From: Trichococcus pasteurii
GTDB lineage: Bacteria > Bacillota > Bacilli > Lactobacillales > Aerococcaceae
Assembly: GCF_900112935.1 (NCBI RefSeq)
Contig: NZ_FONM01000001.1
Span: 62,001 to 126,000, forward strand
Direction of reading: 5' to 3'
DNA length: 64,000 bases
In this document: positions 26,252 through 35,281 of the stretch, piece by piece
How positions within the stretch are numbered: position 1 is the first letter of the stretch
Layout of the letters: the number at the start of each line of letters is the position of its first letter
Notes under the pieces: generated by a model
What the model was told of the DNA's origin: nothing
The model's database searches: none
Seen by the model: only the letters and a program-made list of their open reading frames with translations
Made by a program: the position numbers and the translations under genes

Positions 26252-27316
26252 TTATTTAGCTGCTTTTTCCAGATGCTTGCTGCGCAGTTGGCCGCAGGCG
26301 GCATCGATGTCGGTGCCGTGTTCCTTACGGATGACGCAGTTGATGTTGTTCTTTTTTAGGATATCATAGAAAGCCAAAATATCCTTTTTGGTGCTGCGTT
26401 CATATTTGATATGCTCGGCAACCGGATTGTAAGGGATCAGGTTCACGTAGGAAAGGTGACGCTTATCCTTCAATAAGGCAACCAATTCTTGCGCCTGCTC
26501 AGGTCTGTCGTTCACACCTGAAATCATGATGTATTCGAAAGTGATGCGGCGGTTTGTTTTCTCCAGATATTCGTCGATAGCGGACATGACTTCCTTCAGC
26601 GGGTGTTTGCGGTTGATGCGCATCATGCGGCTGCGGATTTCATCGTTCGGTGCGTGCAGGGACAACGCCAAGTTGACTTGCAGGCCGTTTTCCGCGAATT
26701 CGCGGATCTTCGGAGCCAATCCGCTTGTGGAAACGGTGATGTGGCGCGCGCCGATTGCCAAACCTTTGGCATGGTTGACGATGTTCAGGAAAGCCATGAC
26801 ATTGTCGTAGTTGTCGAACGGTTCGCCGATGCCCATCACGACGATGTGGCTGACGCGTTCACCATTGCCTTTTTGATCCAAGTAGTGCTGGATCTGCATG
26901 ATTTGCGCGACGATTTCGCCGGCAGTCAGATCGCGTTGTTTGCGTTTCAGGCCGCTTGCGCAGAACGTGCAGCCGATATCGCAGCCGACTTGCGTCGTGA
27001 CGCAGACGGACAGCCCGTATTCCTGACGCATCAGGACGGTTTCGATCATCAGTTTGTCTTCCAGTTGGAAGAGATATTTAGTGGTGCCGTCCGCTGATTC
27101 TTGGACGACCACTTGATTCAGGGGCTGCAGCAGGAAGTTGTCGGAGAGAAGGGCAACCAAATCTTTTGACAAGTTCGTCATTTCCGAGAATTCCAGGACC
27201 CGTTTGATATATAGCCAGTCCCAGATCTGTTGGGCGCGGAATTTTTTCTGGCCTTGTTCCAACAACCAAGCTTCCAGCTGATCCAAAGTCAATCCATAAA
27301 TAGAAGGTGTGTTCAT
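26252..27316 (-). CDS. rlmN: 23S rRNA (adenine2503-C2)-methyltransferase RlmN
   Basis: Radical-SAM enzyme that methylates C2 of A2503 in 23S rRNA and A37 of some tRNAs. The 354-residue protein has the [11 protein letters not shown] iron-sulfur motif, the [14 protein letters not shown]-binding motif, an N-terminal DNA-binding-like accessory domain and the second catalytic Cys in [12 protein letters not shown] near the C-terminus. No sign of the Cfr subtype. The start lies behind AAAGGAAAGTATA. Confidence 0.95.
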   Translation of the reverse strand: MNTPSIYGLTLDQLEAWLLEQGQKKFRAQQIWDWLYIKRVLEFSEMTNLSKDLVALLSDNFLLQPLNQVVVQESADGTTKYLFQLEDKLMIETVLMRQEYGLSVCVTTQVGCDIGCTFCASGLKRKQRDLTAGEIVAQIMQIQHYLDQKGNGERVSHIVVMGIGEPFDNYDNVMAFLNIVNHAKGLAIGARHITVSTSGLAPKIREFAENGLQVNLALSLHAPNDEIRSRMMRINRKHPLKEVMSAIDEYLEKTNRRITFEYIMISGVNDRPEQAQELVALLKDKRHLSYVNLIPYNPVAEHIKYERSTKKDILAFYDILKKNNINCVIRKEHGTDIDAACGQLRSKHLEKAAK

Positions 27317-27436
27317 TATACTTTCCTTTCTTTACCGTTCAAATTTTCAATCCATATCATACCACATATTTTTGAAAATGGAATTACTTCCTGAAAAGAA
27401 GTGAAATGGTGCAAAAACGGCAACCTGATTGCTAGG

Positions 27437-28714
27437 CTATAAGCCAAAGAAATCCTTCAAGAACAGTAAGCCGATGCCAAACATCACCAACGTTGCAATG
27501 CCGCCGACCACATTTCCCAAACGGCGATTCGTATGGCTGCCCATCACTTTTTTGTTGTTCCCGATGAAGAGGATCAGCAGCATCAGGGGCGGGGCCATCA
27601 AGCCATTGATGGCTGCGGAATAGTACAAAGCCCTCATCGGATCGATCCCGATGAAATTGATCGTCAGTCCGATGAGCGTGGCGATGGTGATGACGCCGTA
27701 GAAGCCATGCGCCTCCTTCAGTTTCTTACCCAGACCAGTCTCCCAACCGAAAAATTCGGAAATGGCGTAGGACGAGGATCCGGCCAAAACAGGCACACCA
27801 AGCAGGCCTGTTCCGATGATGCCCAAAGCGAACAACCAATAGGCGAAGTCTCCCACCAAGGGACGAAGCGCTTGAGCGGCTTCCGCCGCGGAATTGATGG
27901 TGGTGATGCCGCTGAGGTGAAGGGTTCCTGCTGTCGTCAGCACAATCATGAAAGCAGTGACTGTCGTAAAAAACATCCCGACAATCGTATCAATCTTCAT
28001 ATCCTGGATGTCCTTGACAAAGATGCGGGGTTTCCCGATGCCTATCCCTTTGATTTTATGCTCGACAATCTCTTTTTCCACTTCTTCATCCGCTTGCCAA
28101 AAAAACAGGTAAGGGGAAATCGTCGTACCTAAAAAGGCCACCACATTGAGCGTGAATTCCCGGGAAGGGTAAAAGGTTGGGATGAGGGTATGCTGAAGGA
28201 CAGCTCCCCAATCCTGGCGGACCGTGAATGCCGTGAAGAAATAAGCGAACAGGGAAAGCGTCAACAGCATCAGGAATTTCGAATAGTTCTTGTAATCCAT
28301 AAAAATTTCCAGGACCAAGGTCAGGGCAGTCATGATTAGGATCCAAAAAATGAACGGCAAACCGAGCACCATCTGGGCCACCGCGGCCATCGCGCCTAGA
28401 TCGGCACCGATGTTGATCGTATTGGCGATGAACAGAAGGGAGATTGCCGGATAGCTTATCCATTTAGGGTAAGACTGTTTCATGATCCCTGTCAGCCCTT
28501 TACCCGAAACCATCCCGATCCGTCCGCACATTTCCTGGATGGCAATCGCAAAGATGCACGAAATCGGAGAAAGCCACAACAGATGAAGGCCGAACATGGC
28601 ACCAGTCTGCGAGTAGGTGACGATGCCGGATGGATCGTCATCAGAGGCTCCGGTGATGACGCCGGGTCCAAATTTTTTGAGGAATTTTTTGGTTTTTTTA
28701 AGAATATTGCGCAT
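27437..28714 (-). CDS. NRAMP-superfamily metal transporter, NRMT-like variant
   Basis: A 425-residue protein with about 11 membrane helices. The canonical NRAMP metal site DPGN in helix 1 is DDDPSG here (about residues 25-30) and the helix 6 MPH is SPY (GTTISPYLFFWQ). Loss of the helix 6 methionine is the change reported for NRAMP-related magnesium transporters, so Mg2+ or Mn2+ rather than a soft transition metal is plausible, though not shown. I chose the ATG at 28712-28714 after AAGGGAGTGAGAAAG; a GTG 9 bp upstream sits in the ribosome site. It stands alone; no metal regulator is adjacent. Confidence 0.85.
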   Translation of the reverse strand: MRNILKKTKKFLKKFGPGVITGASDDDPSGIVTYSQTGAMFGLHLLWLSPISCIFAIAIQEMCGRIGMVSGKGLTGIMKQSYPKWISYPAISLLFIANTINIGADLGAMAAVAQMVLGLPFIFWILIMTALTLVLEIFMDYKNYSKFLMLLTLSLFAYFFTAFTVRQDWGAVLQHTLIPTFYPSREFTLNVVAFLGTTISPYLFFWQADEEVEKEIVEHKIKGIGIGKPRIFVKDIQDMKIDTIVGMFFTTVTAFMIVLTTAGTLHLSGITTINSAAEAAQALRPLVGDFAYWLFALGIIGTGLLGVPVLAGSSSYAISEFFGWETGLGKKLKEAHGFYGVITIATLIGLTINFIGIDPMRALYYSAAINGLMAPPLMLLILFIGNNKKVMGSHTNRRLGNVVGGIATLVMFGIGLLFLKDFFGL

Positions 28715-28761
28715 CTTTCTCACTCCCTTATTGGGTTGTGAATCTGCAACCAGACTTTCCG

Positions 28762-28767
28762 ATTATA
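28762..28767 (-). promoter_or_regulatory. -10 box of the NRAMP-like gene
   Basis: TATAAT on the minus strand in CAACTATAATCGG, about 48 bp before the start codon. The -35 is weak. Confidence 0.4.
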
Positions 28768-28965
28768 GTTGCGTTAGTCAGAATCAGTGTCTGTAGGCAT
28801 TGGGATTAGGGAGCGGGCTTGTCCAGTTTTTTTCTCTTCTTTTTCTCTTCTTTGACATCATCATACCTACTATCCGCCAAGCTTGCAAGCACTTGCATCG
28901 CCATATGATATACTAGTGACAGGAACGCAAACAACGAAAAATCCAGACTGTTGAGGTGGATAAAA

Positions 28966-29346
28966 ATGGAAGAATCAGCTATAAAAATTGAAACGATTGA
29001 TGCATACATCAGCCGCTATGATCGGGATATCCAGGCAATCCTGCAGGAGTTCCGCCGGGTGATAAAGGAAGAAGCGCCTGATGCGACCGAGAAAATCAGC
29101 TATCAGATGCCGACCTTCTATCAGAATGGGAACCTTGTGCATTTTGCAGTGCAGAAAAATCATATCGGGTTCTATCCCGCACCGAGCGGCGTTGCGGCTT
29201 TCAAGGAAGAATTGACGGATTACAAGACTTCAAAAGGCGCGATCCAATTTCCCTTGACGAAGCCTATCCCTTACGAAATTGTGCGCCGGATAGTCCGCTT
29301 CCGGGTCGAAGAAGCAAAGCAAAAAAAGAAACAGAGCAAAAAATGA
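28966..29346 (+). CDS. DUF1801 family protein (YdhG-like)
   Basis: A 126-residue soluble protein starting IETIDAYISRYDRDIQAILQEFRRVIKEEAPDATEKISYQMPTF, split here by position only; the KISYQMPTFYQNG and HFAVQKNHIGFYPAPSG stretches are the DUF1801 signature. Related proteins have been called frataxin-like iron chaperones, which is not established for this one. A Lys-rich tail follows (EEAKQKKKQSKK). The start at 28966 follows GAGGTGGATAAAA. Confidence 0.82.
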   Translation: MEESAIKIETIDAYISRYDRDIQAILQEFRRVIKEEAPDATEKISYQMPTFYQNGNLVHFAVQKNHIGFYPAPSGVAAFKEELTDYKTSKGAIQFPLTKPIPYEIVRRIVRFRVEEAKQKKKQSKK

Positions 29347-29389
29347 ATCGTTCCGCTGGAGTATCTCAAGTACATAAAGGAGGCGTATC

Positions 29390-29725
29390 ATGAATCTGCA
29401 TGCAGTCTTAACCGAAGTCATCCCAACACTTGCGAGCCTGATCGAGGGCATCGGCGTCCTGATAATCCTTTATGGATGCGTCAAGTCGTTGTATCTGTTC
29501 ATTGTGGACAAGCTGAATCTGAACAACAATCAACCGAAACTCGAATTGGCCAAAGCGTTGGCGTTCAGCCTGGAGTTCAAACTGGCAGCGGAAATACTGA
29601 AGACGGTCATCATCCAGACAATCGATGAATTCATCGTGCTCTCGGCCATCGTCATCCTGCGGGTTGTGCTGACGGTCGTCATCCATTGGGAAATCAAAAG
29701 CACCAATTCAGAAGAAGGGGAGTGA
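29390..29725 (+). CDS. DUF1622 family membrane protein
   Basis: A 111-residue protein with two or three membrane segments (about 16-38 and 75-98). IEGIGVLIILYGCVKSLYLF and the RxxLAxxLxFSLEFKLAAEILKT-like stretch (here KLELAKALAFSLEFKLAAE) fit DUF1622, a family of unknown function. The start follows AAAGGAGGCGTATC. It lies 43 bp after the DUF1801 gene on the same strand, probably co-transcribed. A hairpin at its stop codon ends the unit. Confidence 0.78.
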   Translation: MNLHAVLTEVIPTLASLIEGIGVLIILYGCVKSLYLFIVDKLNLNNNQPKLELAKALAFSLEFKLAAEILKTVIIQTIDEFIVLSAIVILRVVLTVVIHWEIKSTNSEEGE

Positions 29726-29745
29726 CTTTCACACTCTTCTTTTCT
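29713..29745 (+). terminator. Terminator overlapping the DUF1622 stop codon
   Basis: AGAAGGGGAGTG and CACACTCTTCT arms around ACTTT, followed by TTTC. Confidence 0.6.
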
Positions 29746-29864
29746 TGACGTTGAAAACGTTCTCTTTCTGCCCTGATTTTGCCATGCTTTCGACATACTT
29801 CTTTCCTATACTGAAACTGTAGAGAAGAAGATCACGTAGCATACAAAAAAGGGAGCGAATCAAA

Positions 29865-30407
29865 ATGAAAAAATGGATGAACGGAATTGTGGGTGGGGCT
29901 TTGGCAGTGTTATTGTTAAGTGGCACCGGTGTCATGGCATCCGAGGATGAAGAATTATATGGCGCAGCAGCGGTCAGCGAAGGCGAAACGTATACAATAG
30001 AAGAAATGTTGGTTTACGCTATCCAGGATGAATACATGGCCGAAGCGGCCTACGAAGCAATCATGGATGCATACGGGACAGTCAAACCATTCACAAGCAT
30101 CGCCAAGGCGGAAGGCACACACATTTCCTTGCTTTTGCCGCTGTTCGAAACTTACGGATTTGAGGTTCCGGAAAATGAAGCGGAAGCCCGTATTGAATTG
30201 CCGGCGTCCTTGGCTGAAAGCTTTGAAGCAGGTGTGGCCGGCGAAATCAAAAACATCTCTGTTTATGGGCAATTCCTTGAGGCCGAAGATTTGCCGGATG
30301 ATGTCAGAAGCGTCTTTGAACGTCTGATGGCAGCTTCCGAAAACCATTTGGCCGCTTTTGAACGCGGCGTCACCGGAAATCCCGACGGAGCCGGCAGGAA
30401 AAAATGA
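29865..30407 (+). CDS. Secreted DUF2202 (ferritin-like) protein
   Basis: A 180-residue protein with a signal peptide (MKKWMNGIVGGALAVLLLSGTGVMA). The mature part is helical with Glu/His spacing of the ferritin-like DUF2202 family: EEMLVYAIQDEYMAEAAYEAI, SIAKAEGTHISLLLPLF, and ENHLAAFERG near the end. The E...E..H ligands of a di-iron site appear present, but metal binding has not been shown for the family. No lipobox Cys is present, so it is released or loosely held. The start lies behind AAAGGGAGCGAATCAAA. Confidence 0.82.
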   Translation: MKKWMNGIVGGALAVLLLSGTGVMASEDEELYGAAAVSEGETYTIEEMLVYAIQDEYMAEAAYEAIMDAYGTVKPFTSIAKAEGTHISLLLPLFETYGFEVPENEAEARIELPASLAESFEAGVAGEIKNISVYGQFLEAEDLPDDVRSVFERLMAASENHLAAFERGVTGNPDGAGRKK

Positions 30408-30418
30408 TACAAAACCAT

Positions 30419-30463
30419 AGAACAAGCCACGCGCATAATCAACTTGCGCGTGGCTTGTTTTGT
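30419..30463 (+). terminator. Terminator after the DUF2202 gene
   Basis: ACAAGCCACGCGCA and TGCGCGTGGCTTGT arms followed by TTT. Confidence 0.85.
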
Positions 30464-30629
30464 AAAGGAGGACGCAAAAGCAAGAATGCTTCCCTGACAA
30501 TTTTCCTTTCCGTTCTCAACCTGTCCATTGGGAAGCAGAACAATCGGGTGTATAATGGATGTATAGGTTAGAACAAACCAGTTCGTAAATGTAAGCGATA
30601 TCTTTTTTGTTTTGGGAAGGGATGATGTA

Positions 30630-31214
30630 ATGGGAACCGAAGGCGTCATCTTGGCCGCCGGGAAGTCCTCCCGGATGATGGGAAACTCAAAAATGACGAT
30701 GGACCTGAACGGCAGGACCGTAATCGAAAGAAGCATCGATAGCCTGCGTCCGTTCTGCAACCGTATCATCGCGGTGACGGGGTTTCATGTTGAAGCTGTG
30801 CTGGTTTCGGCCGGACACTGCCGGGAAGTCGTCTTCGTTCACAATCCAGCCTGCGAAAAAGGCATGTTCTCCTCCTTGAAGATGGGCTTGGAGCATACAG
30901 AAGGGGAGCGTGTCCTCATCCTGCCCGGCGACTGCCCTTTCATTACCCATGAAGTCTCCGACAAGCTGCTGCAGGATAAAGGGGATATCGTCCTGCCGGC
31001 CTATCAGGGGAAATGTGGGCATCCGGTCCTATTGAGCCGCCGTGCGATTGAAGGCCTGTTGGCGGATGATCGCTGCCAAAGCCTGCAGGAATACATAAGC
31101 TCAAACAATGCGGAAATCATCGCGGTGGATTGTCCGGAGATTATTTGGGATATCGACACGCCTGAGGATTATGCCAAGGCAGTGGACTATTTTCAAGCGA
31201 AAGAAGCGAGGTGA
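30630..31214 (+). CDS. MocA-like molybdenum-hydroxylase cofactor nucleotidyltransferase
   Basis: A 194-residue NTP transferase. GVILAAGKSSRMMGNSKM is the nucleotide-binding start of the MobA/MocA fold; LPGDCPFITHE and GKCGHPVLLSRR complete it. MocA adds CMP to molybdopterin for xanthine-dehydrogenase-type enzymes, and this branch (YgfJ-like) sits in molybdenum-hydroxylase gene clusters. It is first of six genes running to 35800, with a 4 bp gap to the Mo subunit, so it most likely matures that enzyme's cofactor. I chose the ATG at 30630 after GGGAAGGGATGATGTA. Confidence 0.85.
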   Translation: MGTEGVILAAGKSSRMMGNSKMTMDLNGRTVIERSIDSLRPFCNRIIAVTGFHVEAVLVSAGHCREVVFVHNPACEKGMFSSLKMGLEHTEGERVLILPGDCPFITHEVSDKLLQDKGDIVLPAYQGKCGHPVLLSRRAIEGLLADDRCQSLQEYISSNNAEIIAVDCPEIIWDIDTPEDYAKAVDYFQAKEAR

Positions 31215-31218
31215 AGGG

Positions 31219-33345
31219 ATGGAAAACATCAGCAAATCCATAAGGCGTTTCGATTTTGACGACAAGGTGGAAGGGAAAGCCAAATACTGCGCCGATCTGC
31301 ATCCGGAAGGCATGCTGTATGCAAGGACGTTGCGCTCCGAAGTGCCGCGCGCAAAAATACGCGCGGTCCGTTTGCCGGATCTGCCGGAAGGGTACACGAT
31401 TATCGATCACAATGATATCCCCGGCAAAAACATCGTGCCAATCGTCTATGAGGATCAGCCGTTCCTTGCTGTGGATGAAGTCAATTACATCGGACAACCG
31501 ATCCTACTCGTTGTCGGGGCGGAGAAGGAAATCATCCTCGACATCATCGGAAAAATTGAAGTGGACTACGAATTGCTGCCGCCGATCCTTTCAATCGAGG
31601 ACGCGATGAAGCAGGCAGGCTCCTTTATTTTCGGCGACAAACCTTATTTTGTGGGTTATGAATATGCAAAAGGCGATCCGGATGCGGCCATCGCCCAATC
31701 AGTCCGGGTAATCGAAGATGAACTCCGCACCGGCTACCAGGAGCATGTCTATATCGAGCCGCAAGCGATGCTGGGCAGCTATGATGGTGAGCGCGTCTCT
31801 GTTTACGGCTCGATGCAATGCCCCTATTATATCCACAGCGGGCTGAAGCAGGCGCTCGGCTGGGAGGATGAACGGGTGCGTGTCGTCCAGCTGCCGACGG
31901 GTGGAGGCTTCGGCGGCAAGGAGGAATATCCTTCGATTCCGGGAGTCCACGCTGCTTTGGCAGCCATCAAGACGGGAAAACCGGTCCAATTGCTGTTCGA
32001 CAGGCCAGAGGACATCCGCGCCTCGACCAAGCGCCATCCCAGCATCATCCGGATCAAGAGCCATCTGGATGCGGAAGGCCGCATCATCGCCCGGGAAATC
32101 GACGTCAAATTGGATGCCGGAGCCTATGCGGGCCTCTCAAGCGTTGTGCTGCAGCGGACGATCTTTTCGGTTTGCGGCGTCTATGGCATCCCGAACCTGA
32201 AAGTGACGGGGAAGGCCTATGCGACCAACAACATCGTGACCGGCGCGTTCCGGGGCTTCGGCGGACCGCAGGCATTTTTTGCCATCGAAATGCATATGGC
32301 GCATATCGCGACCGAATTGGGTGTCGATCCGCTTGAATGGCGAAGGAGTTACTTCCTGAAAAAAGGGGACACATCTTCGACCGGCGGCGTCTTCCATTCC
32401 GACATCAAACTGCCTGAAATCACCGAAGCCGTGAACAGACTGTCCAGTTATCAGGAGAAGCATAGCGCATTCGGCTCCGATAATAGTTACTGGAAGGGAA
32501 TCGGTTGCTCGTTCTTCTTCCATGGCTGCGGCTTCACTGGATCTGGCGAGGCGGAACTGCTTAAATCACGGGTGAAACTGAAGAAATATGCGGACGATAC
32601 AGCAGGTATTTTTGTATCGAGCACAGAAATTGGCCAAGGAGCACTGACCACTTTGCGCAAAATTGTCTCCCAAACCTTGGAAATCCCGATCGAACAAGTC
32701 AAACTAACTTATCCGGACACCGCGGACTGCCCCGATTCCGGCCCTACTGTCGCATCCCGGACTGTCATGATCGTCGGACGCCTGTTGCAGGAATGTGCCA
32801 TCGAAATGAAACAGCGTTGGACTGAGGAAACATTTGAAGTGGTGAAGGATTACGTTTATCCGGAACATTTGTCTTGGGACAGCGAAAAATTGGCCGGGAA
32901 TGCTTATCCTGAATATTCCTGGGGAGCCAACGTTGTCGAAGTGGCAGTCGATCCAATTACATATGAAGTCGAAACCAAAGGCGTTTGGGCGGTTTACGAC
33001 ATCGGAACGCCAATAGATGAAAAAATCGTACAAGGGCAGATCGAAGGCGGCATCGTGCAGGGCTTGGGATACGCAGCCATGGAAAGGCTGCAGACCAAAG
33101 AAGGCAAACTGCTGCAGGACAGTCTTTCCGAGTATCTGATCCCCGCGGCTGTGGACTTTCCGCGGATTGCGTTTGAATTGATTGAAAACCCTTATGCTGG
33201 AGGCCCGTTCGGAGCCAAAGGATTGGGTGAATTGCCGATGATCGGTGCCGCTCCGGCATTTGCGGCCGCTGTAGAACAGGCAATCGGCAAAAAAATCGAC
33301 CGTATCCCGGTGACCCCGGAATACATCAGGGAGTTGATGACATGA
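31219..33345 (+). CDS. Molybdenum hydroxylase, Mo-cofactor-binding large subunit (xanthine dehydrogenase type)
   Basis: A 708-residue catalytic subunit. LPTGGGFGGKEE (about 225-236) and TGAFRGFGGPQ bind molybdopterin, and the base Glu lies at about residue 671 in FGAKGLGELPMIG. It oxidises N-heterocycles or aldehydes with water-derived oxygen; the substrate is unknown. The FeS and FAD subunits follow as separate genes, unlike the fused selenium-dependent XDH. Whether its Mo site carries the labile selenium known in E. faecalis relatives is an inference from the nearby selD-yedF cluster. The start follows GAGGTGAAGGG, 4 bp after the nucleotidyltransferase. Confidence 0.9.
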   Translation: MENISKSIRRFDFDDKVEGKAKYCADLHPEGMLYARTLRSEVPRAKIRAVRLPDLPEGYTIIDHNDIPGKNIVPIVYEDQPFLAVDEVNYIGQPILLVVGAEKEIILDIIGKIEVDYELLPPILSIEDAMKQAGSFIFGDKPYFVGYEYAKGDPDAAIAQSVRVIEDELRTGYQEHVYIEPQAMLGSYDGERVSVYGSMQCPYYIHSGLKQALGWEDERVRVVQLPTGGGFGGKEEYPSIPGVHAALAAIKTGKPVQLLFDRPEDIRASTKRHPSIIRIKSHLDAEGRIIAREIDVKLDAGAYAGLSSVVLQRTIFSVCGVYGIPNLKVTGKAYATNNIVTGAFRGFGGPQAFFAIEMHMAHIATELGVDPLEWRRSYFLKKGDTSSTGGVFHSDIKLPEITEAVNRLSSYQEKHSAFGSDNSYWKGIGCSFFFHGCGFTGSGEAELLKSRVKLKKYADDTAGIFVSSTEIGQGALTTLRKIVSQTLEIPIEQVKLTYPDTADCPDSGPTVASRTVMIVGRLLQECAIEMKQRWTEETFEVVKDYVYPEHLSWDSEKLAGNAYPEYSWGANVVEVAVDPITYEVETKGVWAVYDIGTPIDEKIVQGQIEGGIVQGLGYAAMERLQTKEGKLLQDSLSEYLIPAAVDFPRIAFELIENPYAGGPFGAKGLGELPMIGAAPAFAAAVEQAIGKKIDRIPVTPEYIRELMT

Positions 33346-33818
33346 TGGAGGCCATTTCTTTCAAACTGAACGGGCAAGCAGTCGAACTGAAGGCAGAACC
33401 TGCCAGAAGGCTGCTCGATATCATAAGGGAGGATTTTGATTGCAAAGGGGCCAAGGAAGGTTGCGGGGAAGGCGAGTGCGGCGCCTGCGCCGTGCTGCTG
33501 GATGGCCGTTTGGTCAATTCCTGCCTGATCACGGCAGCGATGGCAGCCGGAAAAAACATCTGGACCATCGAAGGCTACCGGGAAACGGAACGGTTCCAAC
33601 TGCTGAAGAACAAACTGGCGGATCACGGCAGCATCCAATGCGGATTCTGCACGCCAGGCATTATCATGGCGGCTGAAGCGTTGCTCTCGAAAAATCCCCA
33701 TCCGACTGAAGCTGAAGTTAGGGAGGGGATTTCGGGCAACCTATGCCGCTGCACCGGCTATACGATGATCGTCGATGCCATCCTGTCCGCAGCACGGGAG
33801 GGGGATGGATTATGGTGA
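33342..33818 (+). CDS. Molybdenum hydroxylase, [2Fe-2S] subunit
   Basis: A 158-residue electron-transfer subunit. The plant-ferredoxin cluster is C-x4-C-x2-C-x11-C ([15 protein letters not shown]...NSC) and the second cluster is QCGFCTPG with LCRCTGY. Electrons pass from the Mo subunit through both clusters to the FAD subunit. Its start overlaps the Mo-subunit stop by 4 bp (ATGATG), and its end overlaps the FAD-subunit start, which signals strict co-translation. Confidence 0.93.
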   Translation: MMEAISFKLNGQAVELKAEPARRLLDIIREDFDCKGAKEGCGEGECGACAVLLDGRLVNSCLITAAMAAGKNIWTIEGYRETERFQLLKNKLADHGSIQCGFCTPGIIMAAEALLSKNPHPTEAEVREGISGNLCRCTGYTMIVDAILSAAREGDGLW

Positions 33819-34660
33819 ACATATTCATTCCGGATACCTTGGCGGAGGCGCTGCGGATCAGAGGACAACATGAGACCCTAGTCATCAATGGCGGAACCGA
33901 TGTGATGGTGAAATACAGGCGTTGGAACGGTATGCCGCCGGATTTTCCGCTGGATGTGCTCCACATTGGAAACCTTGCGGAGCTTAAGCGCATCAAAATC
34001 GTAGAAGAAAAACTTATGATTGGCGCAGCTGTAACGCTTGCTGAACTTCTGGAGCATCCTATGGTGCCGGACTACATCAAACTACCGATTCGTCAATTGG
34101 CTTCGCCCGCCATCCGTAATATGGGCACGCTGGCTGGAAATCTTTGCAACGCCTCTGCATCGGGTGACAGCCTGCCGATGCTCTATGCGCTCAATGCGGA
34201 GATTACTTTGGCATCCGCGCACGGGACGCACAAGCTTCCCGTCAGACAATTCATCACCTTTGCCAAACAGACGCTGCTTCAACCCGATGAACTGGTGACG
34301 GAGATTGCGATACCGCTTGTCGATTATACGGTATCTCATTATCGGAAGATCGGTGGCAGGCAAGTCAACGCCATCTCCAAGGCGAGTTTCTATGCAGTGG
34401 CGATCAAGAAGGACGGCATAATCGAAGACGTGCGGATTGCATTCGGTTCCGTAGCTCCGACTGTCGTCAGGGACAGGGCTTGCGAAGAGATTTTGATAAG
34501 GACAGCGGAAACGGAACTGGATGGAAAAATAGAAACGTTGCGCACGCGATATGGGGAGTTGCTTGCGCCGTTGGACGACACCCGTTCTACGGCAGACTAT
34601 CGGCGACACGTATCGCTGCAGTTGTTGGAGGATTTCATCGGGAGGGGGATGGAGACATGA
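33812..34660 (+). CDS. Molybdenum hydroxylase, FAD-binding subunit
   Basis: A 282-residue subunit of the CoxM/XdhB family: INGGTDVMVKYR and SPAIRNMGTLAGNLCNASASGD are the FAD-binding motifs, with a CO-dehydrogenase-flavoprotein C-terminal domain. The ATG at 33812 lies inside the end of the FeS gene, behind GGGAGGGGGATGGATT. Together with the two preceding genes it forms a complete three-subunit hydroxylase. Confidence 0.92.
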   Translation: MVNIFIPDTLAEALRIRGQHETLVINGGTDVMVKYRRWNGMPPDFPLDVLHIGNLAELKRIKIVEEKLMIGAAVTLAELLEHPMVPDYIKLPIRQLASPAIRNMGTLAGNLCNASASGDSLPMLYALNAEITLASAHGTHKLPVRQFITFAKQTLLQPDELVTEIAIPLVDYTVSHYRKIGGRQVNAISKASFYAVAIKKDGIIEDVRIAFGSVAPTVVRDRACEEILIRTAETELDGKIETLRTRYGELLAPLDDTRSTADYRRHVSLQLLEDFIGRGMET

Positions 34661-35271
34661 ACAAGAAAGCCATTCAGATTGTCTACTGGGGTTCGCTGTG
34701 GGGGATAGCCGAGGCGACGTTGGGATATGTGCTGCATATGGTCGCAATCCAACTTCCCGGACTTCCCGGGTTCGTGATGTTCCCTGTCGCCTTTTATTTT
34801 ATGAGGAAAGCTTACTTGGCGAACGGGAAGGCCGGTGCGGTCTTTCAGGTGGCGCTGGTTGCGGCGTTGATCAAGTGTTGCGATTTCCTGATTCCGGGGA
34901 ACATCCCGATCAGGATACTCAATCCCGCCCTGTCCATCCTGTTGGAAGGGCTGGCGGTGGCGCTTGTATTCGCCTATTCCGAAAGGAAAAGTATTGCTGT
35001 TGGCTTCGCGTCGGTTTTTGCGATGGGCATCCTTTGGCGGGCAGTCTTCCTCTTCTATTTGTTCCTGATTTCGCTCATCGATTTGCCGGCTGCGCTTGTG
35101 ACGGACGGACTGCAGGTCAGCCTACGCTTCCTATTTTTGGAAAGCCTTGTGAATGCGAGCCTGATGATTGCTTATCTGAAAATAGAAAAGACAGCGCGCG
35201 TTGTTGCGGTGCCCCCGATGGTTGCCTATGCGGCGCTGGTGACGGCCATCATCCTGACGCTTGCGTTTTAG
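34657..35271 (+). CDS. Six-helix membrane protein of the molybdenum-hydroxylase operon
   Basis: A 204-residue hydrophobic protein with about six membrane segments. It opens MNKKAIQIVYWGSLWGIAEA and contains GLPGFVMFPVAFYFMRKAYL. Its start overlaps the FAD-subunit stop (ATGA), so it belongs to the operon. Size and helix count resemble an ECF transporter S component, which would make sense as an importer of the hydroxylase substrate or a cofactor, but I see no diagnostic motif. Function unknown. Confidence 0.72.
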   Translation: MNKKAIQIVYWGSLWGIAEATLGYVLHMVAIQLPGLPGFVMFPVAFYFMRKAYLANGKAGAVFQVALVAALIKCCDFLIPGNIPIRILNPALSILLEGLAVALVFAYSERKSIAVGFASVFAMGILWRAVFLFYLFLISLIDLPAALVTDGLQVSLRFLFLESLVNASLMIAYLKIEKTARVVAVPPMVAYAALVTAIILTLAF

Positions 35272-35281
35272 GAGGGACGGC

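Noticed and set aside
28720-28965. Metal-sensing riboswitch between the NRAMP-like gene and the DUF1801 gene
   Set aside because: I looked for an M-box or manganese-type (yybP-ykoY) fold and could not draw a convincing one; only a promoter is supported.
34082-34747. 221-codon minus-strand frame in the FAD-subunit region
   Set aside because: Antisense to a gene with clear FAD-binding motifs and coupled starts.
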